Source: Semisulcospira habei (taxonomy: Eukaryota > Mollusca > Gastropoda > Semisulcospiridae). From it: 64,000 nucleotides of DNA. The position numbers and the translations under genes were made by a program. The DNA is taken from positions 21,199,755 to 21,263,754 of the forward strand of contig BTPG01000004.1 of assembly GCA_036245525.1 (NCBI GenBank). The letters are read 5' to 3'. The notes beneath the pieces are model-generated. The model worked only from the letters and a program-made list of their open reading frames with translations. It searched no databases and had not been told where the DNA came from. Below are positions 14,493-25,795 of the stretch, one piece after another. Numbering within the stretch: position 1 is the stretch's first letter; each line of letters starts with the position of its first letter.

Positions 14493-14920
14493 TCCATCAT
14501 GTCTCATGTCTACCCTGTCTATGGTCCACAGTGTCTAAGTGAGTATATTTATTGAGCATTCAGTAGTCCATCCGTCCGTGCACACTGTAACGTTGACATT
14601 TTCCTCGAAATACGTTCAAGACACAGACCTCCGATTTAGCCAAAAGAATACTTTGTGGGAGTTGCGGGCGGGGGGGGGGGGGGGGGGGAAGGGGGGGGGG
14701 CACACGAAGATCAATGCCTCTTGCTTACGTTACTTTATATCCATGTTCCTAGGACAGCTGGGATTCTTGTGCGCTGAATTAACAAGTATTTGTGTGGCAG
14801 TGAGGAGAAGTCTGAAAAACATGTTATTTTCTGTATTACAATTGGACATAGTAGGTCAAGAAATTGCTGAAGGATGGGCATTCTGTATCCATTCAGTCCT
14901 AACACACAACAGCAAGATCT

Positions 14921-15017
14921 CGATAGGTCATGATAGTTTGAGGTTGGTGCCAAAATAACTTGGCGCCTGCAGGCGCCAAGCTATTCCGGTACCACCCTTG
15001 AACTATCATGATCGACC
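14921..15017. repeat. Family B hairpin
   Basis: GATAGGTCATGATAGTTTGA and ACTATCATGATCGACC, centre GGCGCCTGCAGGCGCC. A related half (ATTCTGGCACCACCTTCAGA) lies at 15132-15168. Confidence 0.8.
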
Positions 15018-15025
15018 TGTTGAAT

Positions 15026-15092
15026 TCTGAACAGATTCCCGCCGTGAGATGGCCTTAGTCGCCTGCTAGGCGTTAAACCCAAATAACTAACT
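15026..15092 (+). mobile_element. SINE 3' tail fragment
   Basis: CCCGCCGTGAGATGGCC, then GGCGTTAAACCCAAATAACT and a TAAC repeat, matching the tail of the SINE at 17845-18140. No A or B box remains. Confidence 0.6.
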
Positions 15093-15213
15093 AACGGAAC
15101 AGATTCGTGTTTTCTCTTAGATGCCCAAAGCAATTCTGGCACCACCTTCAGAACTATCTTGGTCGAACTCTGACCTGCAGTCTTCAGTGGAAAATCGACA
15201 AATGTGGACATTT

Positions 15214-15297
15214 TGAACTCACACTGGTTGTCTCCCTCATTTTCCTGGCGGCGACATGAGCGGTAGAGAATGGAGGGAGACAACCAGTGTATGTTCA
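15214..15297. repeat. Unassigned inverted repeat
   Basis: GAACTCACACTGGTTGTCTC and GAGACAACCAGTGTATGTTC are opposed around a 40-bp centre. Confidence 0.75.
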
Positions 15298-15647
15298 ATG
15301 CTTTACGTTCCTCTGTAAAGAAACTCAGTTGAGCTTCCTGGACAAATGCTGAAAATTGAAAGTGTCTGGCTTTTCGTCCTGATTCCCGGAAATAATAAAA
15401 GGGGACATTTTAGGCGGAGACTGTCTGGCGGACTCTGCCATGTCTTGAGGGTACGAAATGCGTTCCATCTCACATTGGTATTACAATCTATCAGAAATAC
15501 GTTGCAAGTTATAAATTATGCTCGGCTGAAATGACATACATTCTGCTCTGTTAAATATGCATGTTGCACGTATGTTACTTGCGTTTGTGTATATGGTAAA
15601 TAAAATCAACCCCTTAACTGCTGGGGCAAAACGAACGTTACCCAGGC

Positions 15648-15712
15648 GCAAGAGATATAAATCCTCATGAGCTCCCATAGTTGCGGGGGCTCTTGAGGAT
15701 TTATGTCTCTTG
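15648..15712. repeat. Family A hairpin with paired ATAAAT variant
   Basis: GCAAGAGATATAAATCCTCA and GAGGATTTATGTCTCTTG. Consensus ATAGAT is ATAAAT in both arms. Confidence 0.85.
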
Positions 15713-15872
15713 TTAGTCCTACGCTCTCTATTTTTATTTTTCGTCATATTTGCATGCATCTGTGTTGAGAATGTCGGTCAGTGTGCATTCGTTTCAGTCG
15801 CGCAGCGTTCGTGGTCGTTGAAATTTAAATTTTCGAGCTTGTATTGCACGCAAGCTTATTCGTCTGTTGATG

Positions 15873-15992
<120 letters not shown>

Positions 15993-16208
15993 GTTCAGTT
16001 CATTTGTATTTGCAAAATGTCATGTCTTGTGCCATATTTGATCCAACCGAAAAATGTTTTTAACATGGCCTTTAGACACTGTCCTAATACAGCTATGTTG
16101 GTAACGAAATCTGTTGGTTCAACACACTGAGTCCAAAGATCGAAACTACCACATTGGGCGATTGTCCTCCCCTGAAGACTACGTTACATAAGAGTTTAAA
16201 GAGGCAGA

Positions 16209-16284
16209 CTAACCGTGATCGTTCAAGGGTGGTGGTTCAAAAGGCGCCAAGCTATTCCGCCACAGCCCTTGAGCTATCATGGAT
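16209..16284. repeat. Family B hairpin, centre shortened
   Basis: CTAACCGTGATCGTTCAAGG and CCCTTGAGCTATCATGG; part of the left arm is deleted. Confidence 0.7.
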
Positions 16285-16519
16285 TGATAACTTTTAATTT
16301 AAACGTCTGGACTGGAAAATCCTGGCTGATTTGTGTAGTGGAAATCGGTAGTTGCAATTACTTGTTCGTCTAAAAGTATCGAGGCACTGTCAATCGAAGC
16401 ACAGTCAATGATCTGATGTTGGAAAGTCCCCTATTACATCCTCATGAACGCTCTGTTCTGAGGAGAGGAGATGAAAGTAAGTATATGGCCACTACAAATA
16501 TTATGTTCTCATCAGACCA

Positions 16520-16698
16520 TTAACTCATTCTGCCCTCAAGATGGCTCGACCATGATAGTTCAAGGGTGGTGGCAGAATAGCCGCTATTCTGCCACCACCC
16601 TTGAACTATCATGGTCGATCTGTCACCTGAATTGTAATGCAGCCCTCAGCGGATAACTACAAATGTGGGTATTTCGTACCTCGGGCACAATGCGTTAA
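16520..16698. mobile_element. Family B TTAA element, 179 bp
   Basis: TTAACTCATTCTGCCCTC and GGGCACAATGCGTTAA. Hairpin 16545-16620 with GGTGGTGGCAGAATAGC directly opposed; the GGCGCC centre is deleted symmetrically. Confidence 0.85.
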
Positions 16699-16967
16699 GA
16701 AGCGGAGCTTATGAGAACCTATGACTCTTGAATATTTTGATGGACTGATCACTGACTTTCTTTTTCCCAGCTAGCTGGACAACTAGCGTTCGGACAGATG
16801 TGTTCAGTCTTGCCTTCCAGAAGATAGAAATTTGATCTGGCCTTAGGGCATATTCCCTTCACTAGCGGTAGACGCAGATTGTGCACTCAACTGACATCAA
16901 AGATCATAAGCAGTCACAGGAACGTGGATTCAAACCTTTCAAGGAACATGGGCACACGTTGGTGTCA

Positions 16968-17035
16968 GCAAGAGGCATATATCCTCATGAGCCCCCCGCA
17001 ATCTGCGGGGGCCCATGAGGATCTATGTCTCTTGC
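16968..17035. repeat. Family A hairpin
   Basis: GCAAGAGGCATATATCCTCA and GAGGATCTATGTCTCTTGC around GCCCCCCGC...GCGGGGGC. Confidence 0.85.
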
Positions 17036-17074
17036 AGTTTGGGTGGTGTTTCAAGTTTTCCCTCAAGAGGCACA

Positions 17075-17112
17075 ACTGAATCCTCATGAGCTCCCGAAAA
17101 TGCGGGGGCTCA
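17075..17112. repeat. Family A fragment
   Basis: GAATCCTCATGAGCTCCC and GCGGGGGCTC; right arm missing. Confidence 0.55.
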
Positions 17113-17304
17113 GCCGATAGGATAAGATAAACGTTATTGCCACATGCATAAACATTAGGAAGTCGGTTGGAGTTCAGTTCTTCTCGGCGGGAAAGTTCAA
17201 CGTCAATGATCCCCGGCCGTCAAAGAAACCTGAATACAAAGTAGTGTCACTCACAAACCAGATAGGTGAGGGCTAGCGCTGGTAGAACTGTACACATACC
17301 AAGA

Positions 17305-17409
17305 GGAATTACTCAGCGCTGGACAGACGAACAGTTAGGTCCCCTGCCCCCGCCTGATAGCCGGGGGCAGGGGATCTAACTGGTCGTCTGTCCAACGCTG
17401 AGTAATTCC
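17305..17409. mobile_element. Unassigned long inverted repeat, 105 bp
   Basis: GGAATTACTCAGCGCTGGAC, AGACGA... and the opposed arm CGTCTGTCCAACGCTGAGTA; inner CCCCTGCCCCCG / CGGGGGCAGGGG. Confidence 0.85.
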
Positions 17410-17439
17410 CCTGTGTAATTTCCCTGTAAAATGGTGTCA

Positions 17440-17469
17440 GCAAGAGGCATAGATCCTCATGAACCCCGC
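17440..17469. repeat. Family A left half
   Basis: GCAAGAGGCATAGATCCTCA, then TGAACCCC, no right arm. Confidence 0.6.
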
Positions 17470-17844
17470 CCCAGCATTATTTGTAAGACATACAAAGAAC
17501 ATTTTTATAAAGGGAAATTGCGAACTATTAATTTTTTACTTCCTGGAATAGGTCGTTTGAATATTTCGCGTTAAAATAAAACTTTTGTTCTAAAAAAAAG
17601 ACATTTAGACAATTACACAATGTGCTACGTACTTTTTATTTGGTGATCGAGATGGCAGCTGGAGGTTTGTTCTGGATTCCGTATAGATGTAAAAGACAAA
17701 TAAGTAAGCTGAACTAAACTGATCTCTACAATAGATCTATGACCATTGGTCCATATGCACAGCCTGCTTGTCTCACGTGCACGTTTTTCTTTTTCTTACC
17801 TACTTCCTACCTGTTTTTAAGCCCTGGCAGTCACCCCTTTTTAT

Positions 17845-18140
17845 GAGTCCGAAATAGCTCAGGCGGTTAAACGTCGGAGCGGGAGAGCGAAGGGAATCGC
17901 CGGGTCGTGGGTTCGAATCCCGTCCTGGCCCTGGTAGCTGGACTCACAATCCAGGTTGAAAAACGGATTTGTTCAATAGCATGTCCGTTGAAAGGTCCTG
18001 GTAAATCAAAGTGGCACAGTTGGAGTGCGCCTGAGTACCACATAGGCAATAGATTTCCCTGTCCCCCATAACCCGCCCGTTAAGGCCGTTCATGATCACC
18101 TCGGTGCTGTGGACGTTAAACCCGAACTAACCAACCAACC
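17845..18140 (+). mobile_element. tRNA-derived SINE
   Basis: An A box (TAGCTCAGGCGG, 17855-17866) and a B box (GGTTCGAATCC, 17910-17920) lie at tRNA spacing. They are followed by a tRNA-unrelated body and a 3' end reading GCTGTGGACGTTAAACCC with an (AACC)n tail. This is an RNA polymerase III SINE layout. Tail-only relatives are at 530-585, 15026-15090, 19972-20010 (minus) and 53920-53965. Confidence 0.85.
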
Positions 18141-18269
18141 CCCTTTTTATTTCTTATCTAAACTTTGTTTTTAAAGAAAGTTGAAATCTTGCACGGCAAC
18201 GTCGGCATGAGGTAAACCCAACTGACAGAAAAAGCTTTTAGCTTCAGCGGGTCTTCCAGTGTAAAACCG

Positions 18270-18382
18270 TTAACCACTTCACTGCCGGGAAGCAGCGAAC
18301 AGTACCCAGACAGCAAGAGGCATAGACCCACAAGTGTTCCCGCAGTCACGCGGGGGACTCATGTGGATCTATACCTCATGCT
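18270..18382. mobile_element. Family A element, left TTAA plus hairpin
   Basis: TTAACCACTTCACTGCCGGG at 18270; hairpin 18313-18382 with CCCACA / TGTGG paired variant. Confidence 0.75.
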
Positions 18383-18433
18383 TACCTCATTAATATCCAT
18401 GTTTCCAAGGCGGTTGACGATTTCAAACCAACT

Positions 18434-18499
18434 GCAAGAGCCATAGGTCCACATGAGCCCCCGCATTCGCGGGGTCTCATGTGGATCTATGCCTCTTGC
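18434..18499. repeat. Family A hairpin, CCACA variant
   Basis: GCAAGAGCCATAGGTCCACA and TGTGGATCTATGCCTCTTGC. The T-to-A change in TCCTCA is matched in the other arm. Confidence 0.85.
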
Positions 18500-18599
18500 T
18501 GGCCCTAATTTATATCCATGTGCTCCAAGTGGATGAGCTATTACGTGGTTTGTCAGTGTTGGTTTTGAGAAATCGAACTCCTCCCTCAGAGTTTTCACA

Positions 18600-18632
18600 G
18601 CAGGTGCTCACATGAGGACTTATGCTTTGTGC
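18600..18632. repeat. Family A right half
   Basis: GCTCACATGAGGACTTATGC, then TTTGTGC. Confidence 0.5.
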
Positions 18633-19215
18633 TTCCTCCATTTATATCTATGTTCCTCCGATAGATGGATGAGTTATTGGGGGGTCGATCTGTGATGGTT
18701 TGAGAGATTTCTTCGCTCCAAGTGCAAAATCGTTAATTTGTTGTATTGTGTGTCGCTAATCACAGGTAGAAGTTCTTTGAAGTCAGGACGTTTGCACCTG
18801 GGCCGGATGCGGGGTGTTGAGCAGGAAGCTTACCGGCGGCGCCAGTCAGGTAAGAGGATAACCCACAGGCTGCTGTCGCAAAATGTTGGTTTTTTTTTTT
18901 CTTTCTTCTTTTCATTCACTGTGTGTCAATTTAACAATAGCAACTACAGCGGAACAGGAAAAAAAATCTATACTCATCGTGAAAACCCTATATCTCGATT
19001 TAAGTTCGGTCGGTCAGTCGGTCGTTGACGGGTGGATGAATGGCCGGACAGTCCGAGACTGACCGACAGATCGTCCGACCTACCAATCGATCGATCTTTG
19101 ATTGGATGTGTTTAACACCTTCAATTACAGCGGACGCAATTGTGTTTTTAAAACCAGTGTAAATTCAACGTCAAAGGGTCCTAGTCACAGGAATGTGGAT
19201 ACACATTTGGTCTCA

Positions 19216-19281
19216 GCAAGAGGCATAGATCCGAATAAGCCCCCGCAACTGCGGGGGCTCATGAGGATCTATGTCTCTTGC
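19216..19281. repeat. Family A hairpin
   Basis: GCAAGAGGCATAGATCCGAA and GAGGATCTATGTCTCTTGC around CCCCCGCAACTGCGGGGG. Confidence 0.88.
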
Positions 19282-19327
19282 AGCTTGGGTGGTGTTCAGT
19301 TTCCTCCGTAGTGAAGGGGTGAAGCCA

Positions 19328-19399
19328 CGCTAACGGCAAAGTCTCTCTCACGGTCAGCTTATGGATTTGAAGCTGACTGAGGGACCATTGCCGCTACAA
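19328..19399. repeat. Unassigned inverted repeat
   Basis: ACGGCAAAGTCTCTCTCACG, GTCAGCTT and the opposed AAGCTGACTGAGGGACCATT. Confidence 0.65.
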
Positions 19400-19582
19400 G
19401 TGAACCTAGGGTGAATTTGCCTGACTGAAAATAAAAATGGAAGTGGGGGAAATAGAGCAGCTCTTGCACGGCGTGTCGAACTAGGGATGCATGTGAAGGT
19501 TTGACTTCACAAGTAAGCAACTTAATAATAGACGAAATCTGAAATGTGGCTAAATTTCACGTGTTTCGACGAAAACAGTGGA

Positions 19583-19663
19583 TTAACACATTCGAGACGT
19601 GCCGCCTCCGGATACGCGGCTTTAAGCCGCGTATTCGGAGGCGGCACGTCTCTAATAGGTTAA
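19583..19663. mobile_element. Family C TTAA hairpin, 81 bp
   Basis: TTAACACATTCGAGACGTGC to ...GACGTCTCTAATAGGTTAA-like end. The stem carries GCCTCC/GGAGGC where the 1882 copy has GCATCC/GGATGC. Confidence 0.9.
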
Positions 19664-19924
19664 AAGCCTGGCCTAAAAATGCGGTATCGCGTGTTTGTCG
19701 GGGCGATTAAGCCACTACTGTATTTTCATCGAAACACGTGCAAGTTAGGCCTACTTATAATTTTCAAACAACATTTATTTCTCCTCTTCTGCCCTGTTCA
19801 CTCCAAACACAGATATGGATCGACCAGGAAAGCTCAAGGGTGTTTTCAGACTAGTTTTGCGCATGTACTAGGAACTATTTGGAACATGAAGCTGACAGTG
19901 AATGACAATCCAGACCATCCTTAG

Positions 19925-20095
19925 GCATCCTTCAGTTGCCACATTCCTTTTGCGATAAGTAGCGACTGAGTTAGTTATTTGGGTTTAACGCCGAGCAGGC
20001 AACTAAGACTATCTCCCGGCAGTAAGTAGCGACCGATCTATATAATTGTTTGTTTGTCTATTTTGAAGAAGGGTATTTACCCGAAATATTAACTC
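19925..20095. repeat. Family H body fragment interrupted by a SINE tail
   Basis: CAGTTGCCACATTCCTTTTG body; the minus-strand SINE tail at 19965-20012 splits it; AGTAGCGACCGATCTATATA and TTTACCCGAAATATTAA follow. Confidence 0.5.
19965..20012 (-). mobile_element. SINE 3' tail fragment, minus strand
   Basis: The complement contains GCCTGCTCGGCGTTAAACCC followed by AAATAACTAA. Confidence 0.55.
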
Positions 20096-20216
20096 ATTCA
20101 GCCCGACGGCCGTTTTTCCCAAATTTTGGAGGCGTCATCTAATGACTATGTACCAGTTGCAGGAGATGGATCGACTATGATAATTCAAGGGCAGGGCCAG
20201 ATTAGCTTGGCGCCGA
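20089..20216. mobile_element. Family B (B2 subtype) left part, interrupted
   Basis: TTAACTCATTCAGCCCGACG at the left, hairpin left arm to GGCGCCGAC at 20216. The matching right part resumes at 21477. Together they are close to the 225-bp length of the intact copy at 47536. Confidence 0.65.
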
Positions 20217-20648
20217 CCAAATAGTAAAAATGCTCTAGGCGCCTGTGGTGTGAACACGAATGCGCGCATACGTTGCAAGAAGAGTAATTGCCGCTTTAGT
20301 TAATTCTTCGTGCTTAAAAGGTGGAATACACAGTTGAAAAGTAGCGGAAATAGGCCCGCCATCTTTTGCCCTCCCAGCGCCATCCACTGGGAGTTAGATT
20401 GACAATTATAGCTAAAAGTATCGCCTGATTGTTAGATGCCTGAAAGTAGTTGTAAAGAAACCAAGTGGTTGTCATTTCCGCTATCAGCGACTATGTACCC
20501 AGTGAGTAAAATGGCACTGGGCTGAAGCTGGAACGATGGCCTTCCCGTACTGGGCAGAAATAACGTGAGTCTCTATAGCTAAAACCATCGCAAATCTGCT
20601 GCTGACTATCATTTTCCTGTGTGAGGCACAAGGATATCAATGAGACCG

Positions 20649-20714
20649 GCAAGAGGGACAGATCTTCATGAGCCCATGCAATTGCGGGGGCTCATGAGGA
20701 TCTATGCCTTTTGC
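20649..20714. repeat. Family A hairpin
   Basis: GCAAGAGGGACAGATCTTCA and GAGGATCTATGCCTTTTGC. Confidence 0.85.
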
Positions 20715-20742
20715 ATTTAGGCTTTTTATGATGTGTTAGTAT

Positions 20743-20776
20743 TAATAATAATGAAAAAAATAATAATAACAATAAC

Positions 20777-20835
<59 letters not shown>

Positions 20836-20900
20836 CAATAGCAATAATAATAATAATAACAACAACAAAACAACAAAAACAATAACAACAACAACGACTA
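20743..20900 (+). repeat. (TAA)n/(CAA)n microsatellite
   Basis: TAA units grading into CAA units. Confidence 0.97.
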
Positions 20901-20984
20901 TTTTTAAAGTAAAAATGCTCTAGGCGCCTTATATATTGTATATTTATGTTTGCATTACTTAAATGAAAAACAACAACAAACAAA

Positions 20985-21031
20985 CATTGTAAAGCACCTA
21001 GAGCCAGGAGGTTAGGCGCTATATAAATACC

Positions 21032-21090
<59 letters not shown>
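20985..21090 (+). repeat. Repeat tail AGGCGCTATATAAATA... with (TTA)n
   Basis: GTAAAGCACCTAGAGCC, then TTAGGCGCTATATAAATACC and (ATT)n. Inverted or related pieces (GCTCTAGGCGCC) occur at 20228-20243 and 20914-20930, and a GGCGCTTT tail near 56518. It behaves as the 3' end of a dispersed retroposon; type not determined. Confidence 0.5.
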
Positions 21091-21242
21091 GAACAATAAA
21101 ACACTACACAATAAATGACAAACAAAAAAACACATACACATTACAATAGAACAGCATGCAACCAATACTTCAACACTGACAATCTTCATAACTCAAGACC
21201 GAAAAAGTTAAAGATAAGACTGCGTTTGAAACTGGCACTGGT

Positions 21243-21456
21243 TTAACTCATTCTACCCCAACACCGAAATCCCAAAATTTTGCCGTTGACCTCTGAAGAC
21301 TGCATTGCAGTGCAGGACACAAAGTGACCATGATAGTTCAAGGGTGTTGCCAGAATAGCTTGGCGCCCACAGGCGCCAAGCTATTCTGGCATCACCCTTG
21401 AACTACCATGGTCGATCCATATCTTGCTGTGGTGTGTCTCGGGTAGAATGAGTTAA
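21243..21456. mobile_element. Family B TTAA element, 214 bp, complete
   Basis: TTAACTCATTCTACCCC and GGGTAGAATGAGTTAA. Subterminal ATTTTGCCGTTGACCTCTGA, then the hairpin centred on GGCGCCCACAGGCGCC. Confidence 0.93.
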
Positions 21457-21474
21457 CTGTGCCCCAAGGGTTTT

Positions 21475-21563
21475 GGACAGGCGCCAAGCTAATCTGGCAC
21501 TACCCTTGAATTATCATGGTCGACCCATCTCCTGCTGTAGTGCGTCAGGGCTGAATGGGTTAA
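21475..21563. mobile_element. Family B2 right part
   Basis: GACAGGCGCCAAGCTAATCT through TTATCATGGTCGACCC to GGGCTGAATGGGTTAA at 21563; complements the left part at 20089-20216. Confidence 0.65.
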
Positions 21564-21918
21564 TCAGTGATCTTTGTGCTCCGACAGTTAACTGGTTAAC
21601 ACTTGGTAATCCAAGTAAGACACGCTTCCCGTTCCTAACAGGTTTTCACCTCAAGTGATTGACATGAACAAGTGACTGCATAGTACGTTAACTGTTACCT
21701 GTAAACATCATTTTCAATGTGGGGAAAGCGCGAAGAAAGCAGTTTATCTGTGCGAATCTAGCTATTATGCGTTATTATTCTAAAGATTTTTCTCAAACCG
21801 GTGTCTGTTAGTGAAAATAAGTGAAGACAGAGAAAGCCAAGTTTCCTGAGTTACACGAAGACAGTAACAAGTTTAGCCAGACGAGTAGAACAAAGGTAAT
21901 CAGAACAATATCATACAC

Positions 21919-21984
21919 GCAAGAGGTATAGATTCTCATGAGCCCCTGTATCTGCAGGGGCTCATGAGAACCTATGCCTCTTGC
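21919..21984. repeat. Family A hairpin, paired GATTC and CCCCTG variants
   Basis: GATTCTCATGAGCCCCTG and CAGGGGCTCATGAGAA: consensus GATCC and CCCCCG are changed in both arms. Confidence 0.88.
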
Positions 21985-22108
21985 ATACTGTTTTTACAGT
22001 CACTATATCAATGATATGTGTCTAGTTTTCTTTTACGTGTTGGAGCCGCATTTTGTTTGCTTTGACAGCCTCGAGAATTTTCAGTCCCTCAGTCATCCCC
22101 ATTCATCT

Positions 22109-22174
22109 GCAAGAGACATAGATTCTCATGCGCCCCTGCAATTGCAGGGGCTCAGGAGAATCTATGCCTCTTGT
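22109..22174. repeat. Family A hairpin, paired GATTC variant
   Basis: GCAAGAGACATAGATTCTCA and GAGAATCTATGCCTCTTG around CCCCTGCAATTGCAGGGG. Confidence 0.88.
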
Positions 22175-22532
22175 TGGTAGGGACAGCACTCATTTACACT
22201 TTCATCTCTGCTTCTCAGACGATGAATGTCACAAGGGTTTAAACTTATCATTGAGAAGAAAAGGTGCGATCACTCTCACGAGCGTTTAAGTACGGGTAGA
22301 TTGTCTTTCTATTCTTCGAACTCTTCAGTGAGTGGAGGTAGGAGTTATTAGTCAACACTTGAATATGGCGCCCAGAAAATACAGTGCATTGTTGTCCTAC
22401 CTTATTATTTCCCCCACCCCCACCCCCCTTCTCCCCGGGGCAAAGTTTCCAATAGGAGTGTTTCGTTTGCTTTGGCAACCCAAGCTCAAATGGATGCACG
22501 CAAGGCTGCGAGAGCGCAAGTACGCACACGCG

Positions 22533-23062
<530 letters not shown>

Positions 23063-23154
<92 letters not shown>
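23063..23154 (+). repeat. (GA)n microsatellite
   Basis: Pure GA on the other side of the minus-strand LINE tail. Confidence 0.98.
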
Positions 23155-23157
<3 letters not shown>

Positions 23158-23491
23158 GTGGCACCGGCTTTTCTGTTAGAAAAGGCAAACAAGAAAATCA
23201 AGTTTAAACGAACTTGAAGTAAAGCCTCGTCAGCAAATTTTCAACAGATCGAAAGCTTTTAGATTAATTTTTTTTTAAAATGTATTCCCCGAGGTGAATG
23301 TCCATTACAATGTTCCTGTCCACAAACAGCCCACTGACGCATAGTACCCTGCTTCCCTCAGCGGCGCAGCCAGAGGGTGTCTCGACGTGGGAGCCACAAC
23401 AGCCCTTCCCCCCCCCCCCCCTTTCCACACTGTGTCATACAAAAGAAATCCAGACCAAAACAATGGCTATCAGGTGGGCATAAAATCATAA

Positions 23492-23660
23492 CAAAGAAAG
23501 AAAGAAACACGCTTAAAAAGAACAACTTCAAATAAGTTGTGTTGAAATTATTATTTCTTGGTGCTTTTCTTTTGGGGATTTTCTTTAAAATTGTACTATC
23601 GTGTTGTAACCGTTCTCTCTAAGCGTGATTTTTTTTTTTTTTTTTTTTTTTTGTCTTAGA
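23492..23660. mobile_element. Family H element, degenerate
   Basis: GAAAGAAACACGCTTAAAAA at the left; TTGTGTTGTAACCGTTCTCT, then CTAAGCGTGATT, at the right. Confidence 0.6.
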
Positions 23661-24170
23661 GTTTTCTCAGACATACCTAGAGTTCTCAGAGGTGACGATT
23701 TTTATTTTTAAAAATTTTTCTTCTTTTGTCTCGGGACACAGCACTGCTTTTGACACTTTATAAATGGAAGGGCTGATCATATCTACATGCACTTGTCCTC
23801 CTCCCCGCCTCCACCCCACCTCCCTAACAAAACAAGATTAATCGGGCACTTCTGATTCTTATATGGTGTTAATTTTCTTATTGAAAAGAATGTTCTACAT
23901 GGAGTTTTTGCAGGAGCAATCACCTTCTGTTTGACAACAACACCACACTACAAATTACTCCTCCGTCTGAGGAACAACACAGCCATTTGTGAAAATTGTG
24001 ATACTGCTCCATACAATGCACCCTCAAATCTCCTCCATATGTGGAACTCAGAATCAGATCACAGAAATTGTCACGATCACCTATGATGTATACCTCTCTC
24101 ACTGACTGACGATTACTTAAAGGGTTAGTTAGTGATCAATATCAAGAAAGGAGCCGCCACTGCCTCTTAG

Positions 24171-24380
24171 TTAACCCATTGTACCCTAAGTTGGAAATCT
24201 ACACATTTTGGAGGAGTCATCTGAAGACGGCATCACAATCCAGGACACAGGCAGTCCGTGATAGTTCAAGGATGGTGCCAGAATAGCTTGGCGCCCGTAG
24301 GCGCCAAGCTATTCTGGCACCACCTTTGAACTATCATGGTCGGTCAAAATTATCTTGCGATGGTGTCTCGGGGCTAAATG
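24171..24380. mobile_element. Family B TTAA element (right TTAA lost)
   Basis: TTAACCCATTGTACCC at the left and GGGGCTAAATGAGTCGAA at the right; hairpin 24254-24343 with CAAGGATGGTGCCAGAATAG. Confidence 0.85.
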
Positions 24381-24733
24381 AGTCGAAATGAGACAACTGT
24401 ACTTTTAAGCGGTCTGCTCCAGGGTGGTCTTAAATTGTTAAAAATGTGTCGATACAAGGGATTGTCAGCGTTGTCCAGTGACCTCAGCTAAGACTTTTCT
24501 TTTTACTCTTCTTTTCACAATCAATGTGAGTATACACACGTAACATTTTTTTTTAAACTGCCCCTGGTGAGAGTGGGTGTAACTCTCCTACGTTCAAAGG
24601 AGGAGATGAGCAGAAATAATTCTTCTCTTACATTTTACGGCAGTCAAGCTTAACGGGTTACGGTAGCCCTTTTGTCCAGCATTATTGTAAGACATATAGC
24701 ATGAATACTTTTTAAAGGTGACATTGCAAATTA

Positions 24734-24814
24734 TTAACTCTTTCGAGACGTGCCGCATCCCGATTCGCGGCTTTACGCCGCGAATCCGGATGCGGCACGT
24801 CTCGAAAGAGTTAA
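24734..24814. mobile_element. Family C TTAA hairpin, 81 bp
   Basis: TTAACTCTTTCGAGACGTGC and a near-perfect opposed arm ending CTCGAAAGAGTTAA. Confidence 0.92.
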
Positions 24815-25026
24815 CCCGTTATTTGACTGGAACAGGTCGCTTTAAACGCCTCAGAAAAACTGCTTTCTCTAACTGCACGCATTTCTCTTGCTTTTTAATA
24901 TGTCGCATTTGTATGCTTCAGGCCGTATTGGGCAAGGCCGAGATTCACAGACCATCACACATTTGTCGATCATTTCTGCATCTTTAACCCCTTTACCCCC
25001 AGGGACACAACCAGCGAGACCGAAAT

Positions 25027-25056
25027 GCAAGGGGCATGTATCCTCATGAGCCCCCC
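25027..25056. repeat. Family A left half, interrupted by the LTR
   Basis: GCAAGGGGCATGTATCCTCA, then TGAGCCCCC, directly precedes the LTR sequence. Confidence 0.7.
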
Positions 25057-25424
25057 TCCCTATCGTTCGCACAGAGAGCGGAATTGGTTGTTTAACACGG
25101 AGTTGAATCCCGAAGAGTCTAGAAACCGCTCCATTGTTTTCTGTGCGCGTGAAGTTAGCAGCCAGTATGTGTTACGAAAAGTCGTGAAACTTCCGGAGAA
25201 TTATTTGGGCAAGGTCGTGAACCGTGTAGCGTACTCTTGTGTGACGTCATTACACACCGGGATTTCCCAAAATTGGGGTTGAAATTATCAGTCGAATTTT
25301 GTAGACTATTGTAGTCTATTTTAGAAATTTCTTTTTCATCAATATTTATGAGTCTTGGTTACGTGTTCTGTTCTGATTGGTTGTGTTGCTTTAATTTGCT
25401 AGATTATTCCGGACAGCCTGATAC

Positions 25425-25432
25425 TATAAAAG
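25425..25432 (+). promoter_or_regulatory. TATA box of the truncated LTR
   Basis: TATAAAAG, conserved with the solo LTR. Confidence 0.55.
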
Positions 25433-25453
25433 TCTGTGTTTAGAAGCGCGTGG

Positions 25454-25795
25454 GTACATTGTCAGTGACGGAGTTATGCAGTGCATAGTGATGTACATTG
25501 TATGAGAGACGCATTGTGTCAGAAGTGTTGACATTTTGTATAGGAGACATTGTATCAGTGTTCGTGCATTTGTGAATGCATTGTGTGGAGATCGCGTCAT
25601 TGTCAGTTATAGGGACACACAGTTTATCGTAGGTGCGTGGCCCGTATTGGGTGTACATTGTCAGTGACGGAGTTATGCAGTGTATAGTGATGTACATTGT
25701 ATGAGAGACGCATTGTGTCAGAAGTGTTGACATTTTGTATAGGAGACATTGTATCAGTGTTCGTGCATTTGTGAATGCATTGTGTGGAGATCGCA
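25454..25795 (+). repeat. About 142-bp tandem duplication within the LTR (period about 199 bp)
   Basis: The block beginning GTACATTGTCAGTGACGGAG at 25454 and ending near 25595 (TGTGTGGAGATCGC) is repeated almost unchanged at 25653-25795. The minus-strand LTR lacks this duplication, so it arose in this copy or lineage. Confidence 0.9.

Noticed and set aside
17845..17935. Functional tRNA gene
   Set aside because: A and B boxes are present, but acceptor pairing is poor and the sequence continues into a SINE body and tail.
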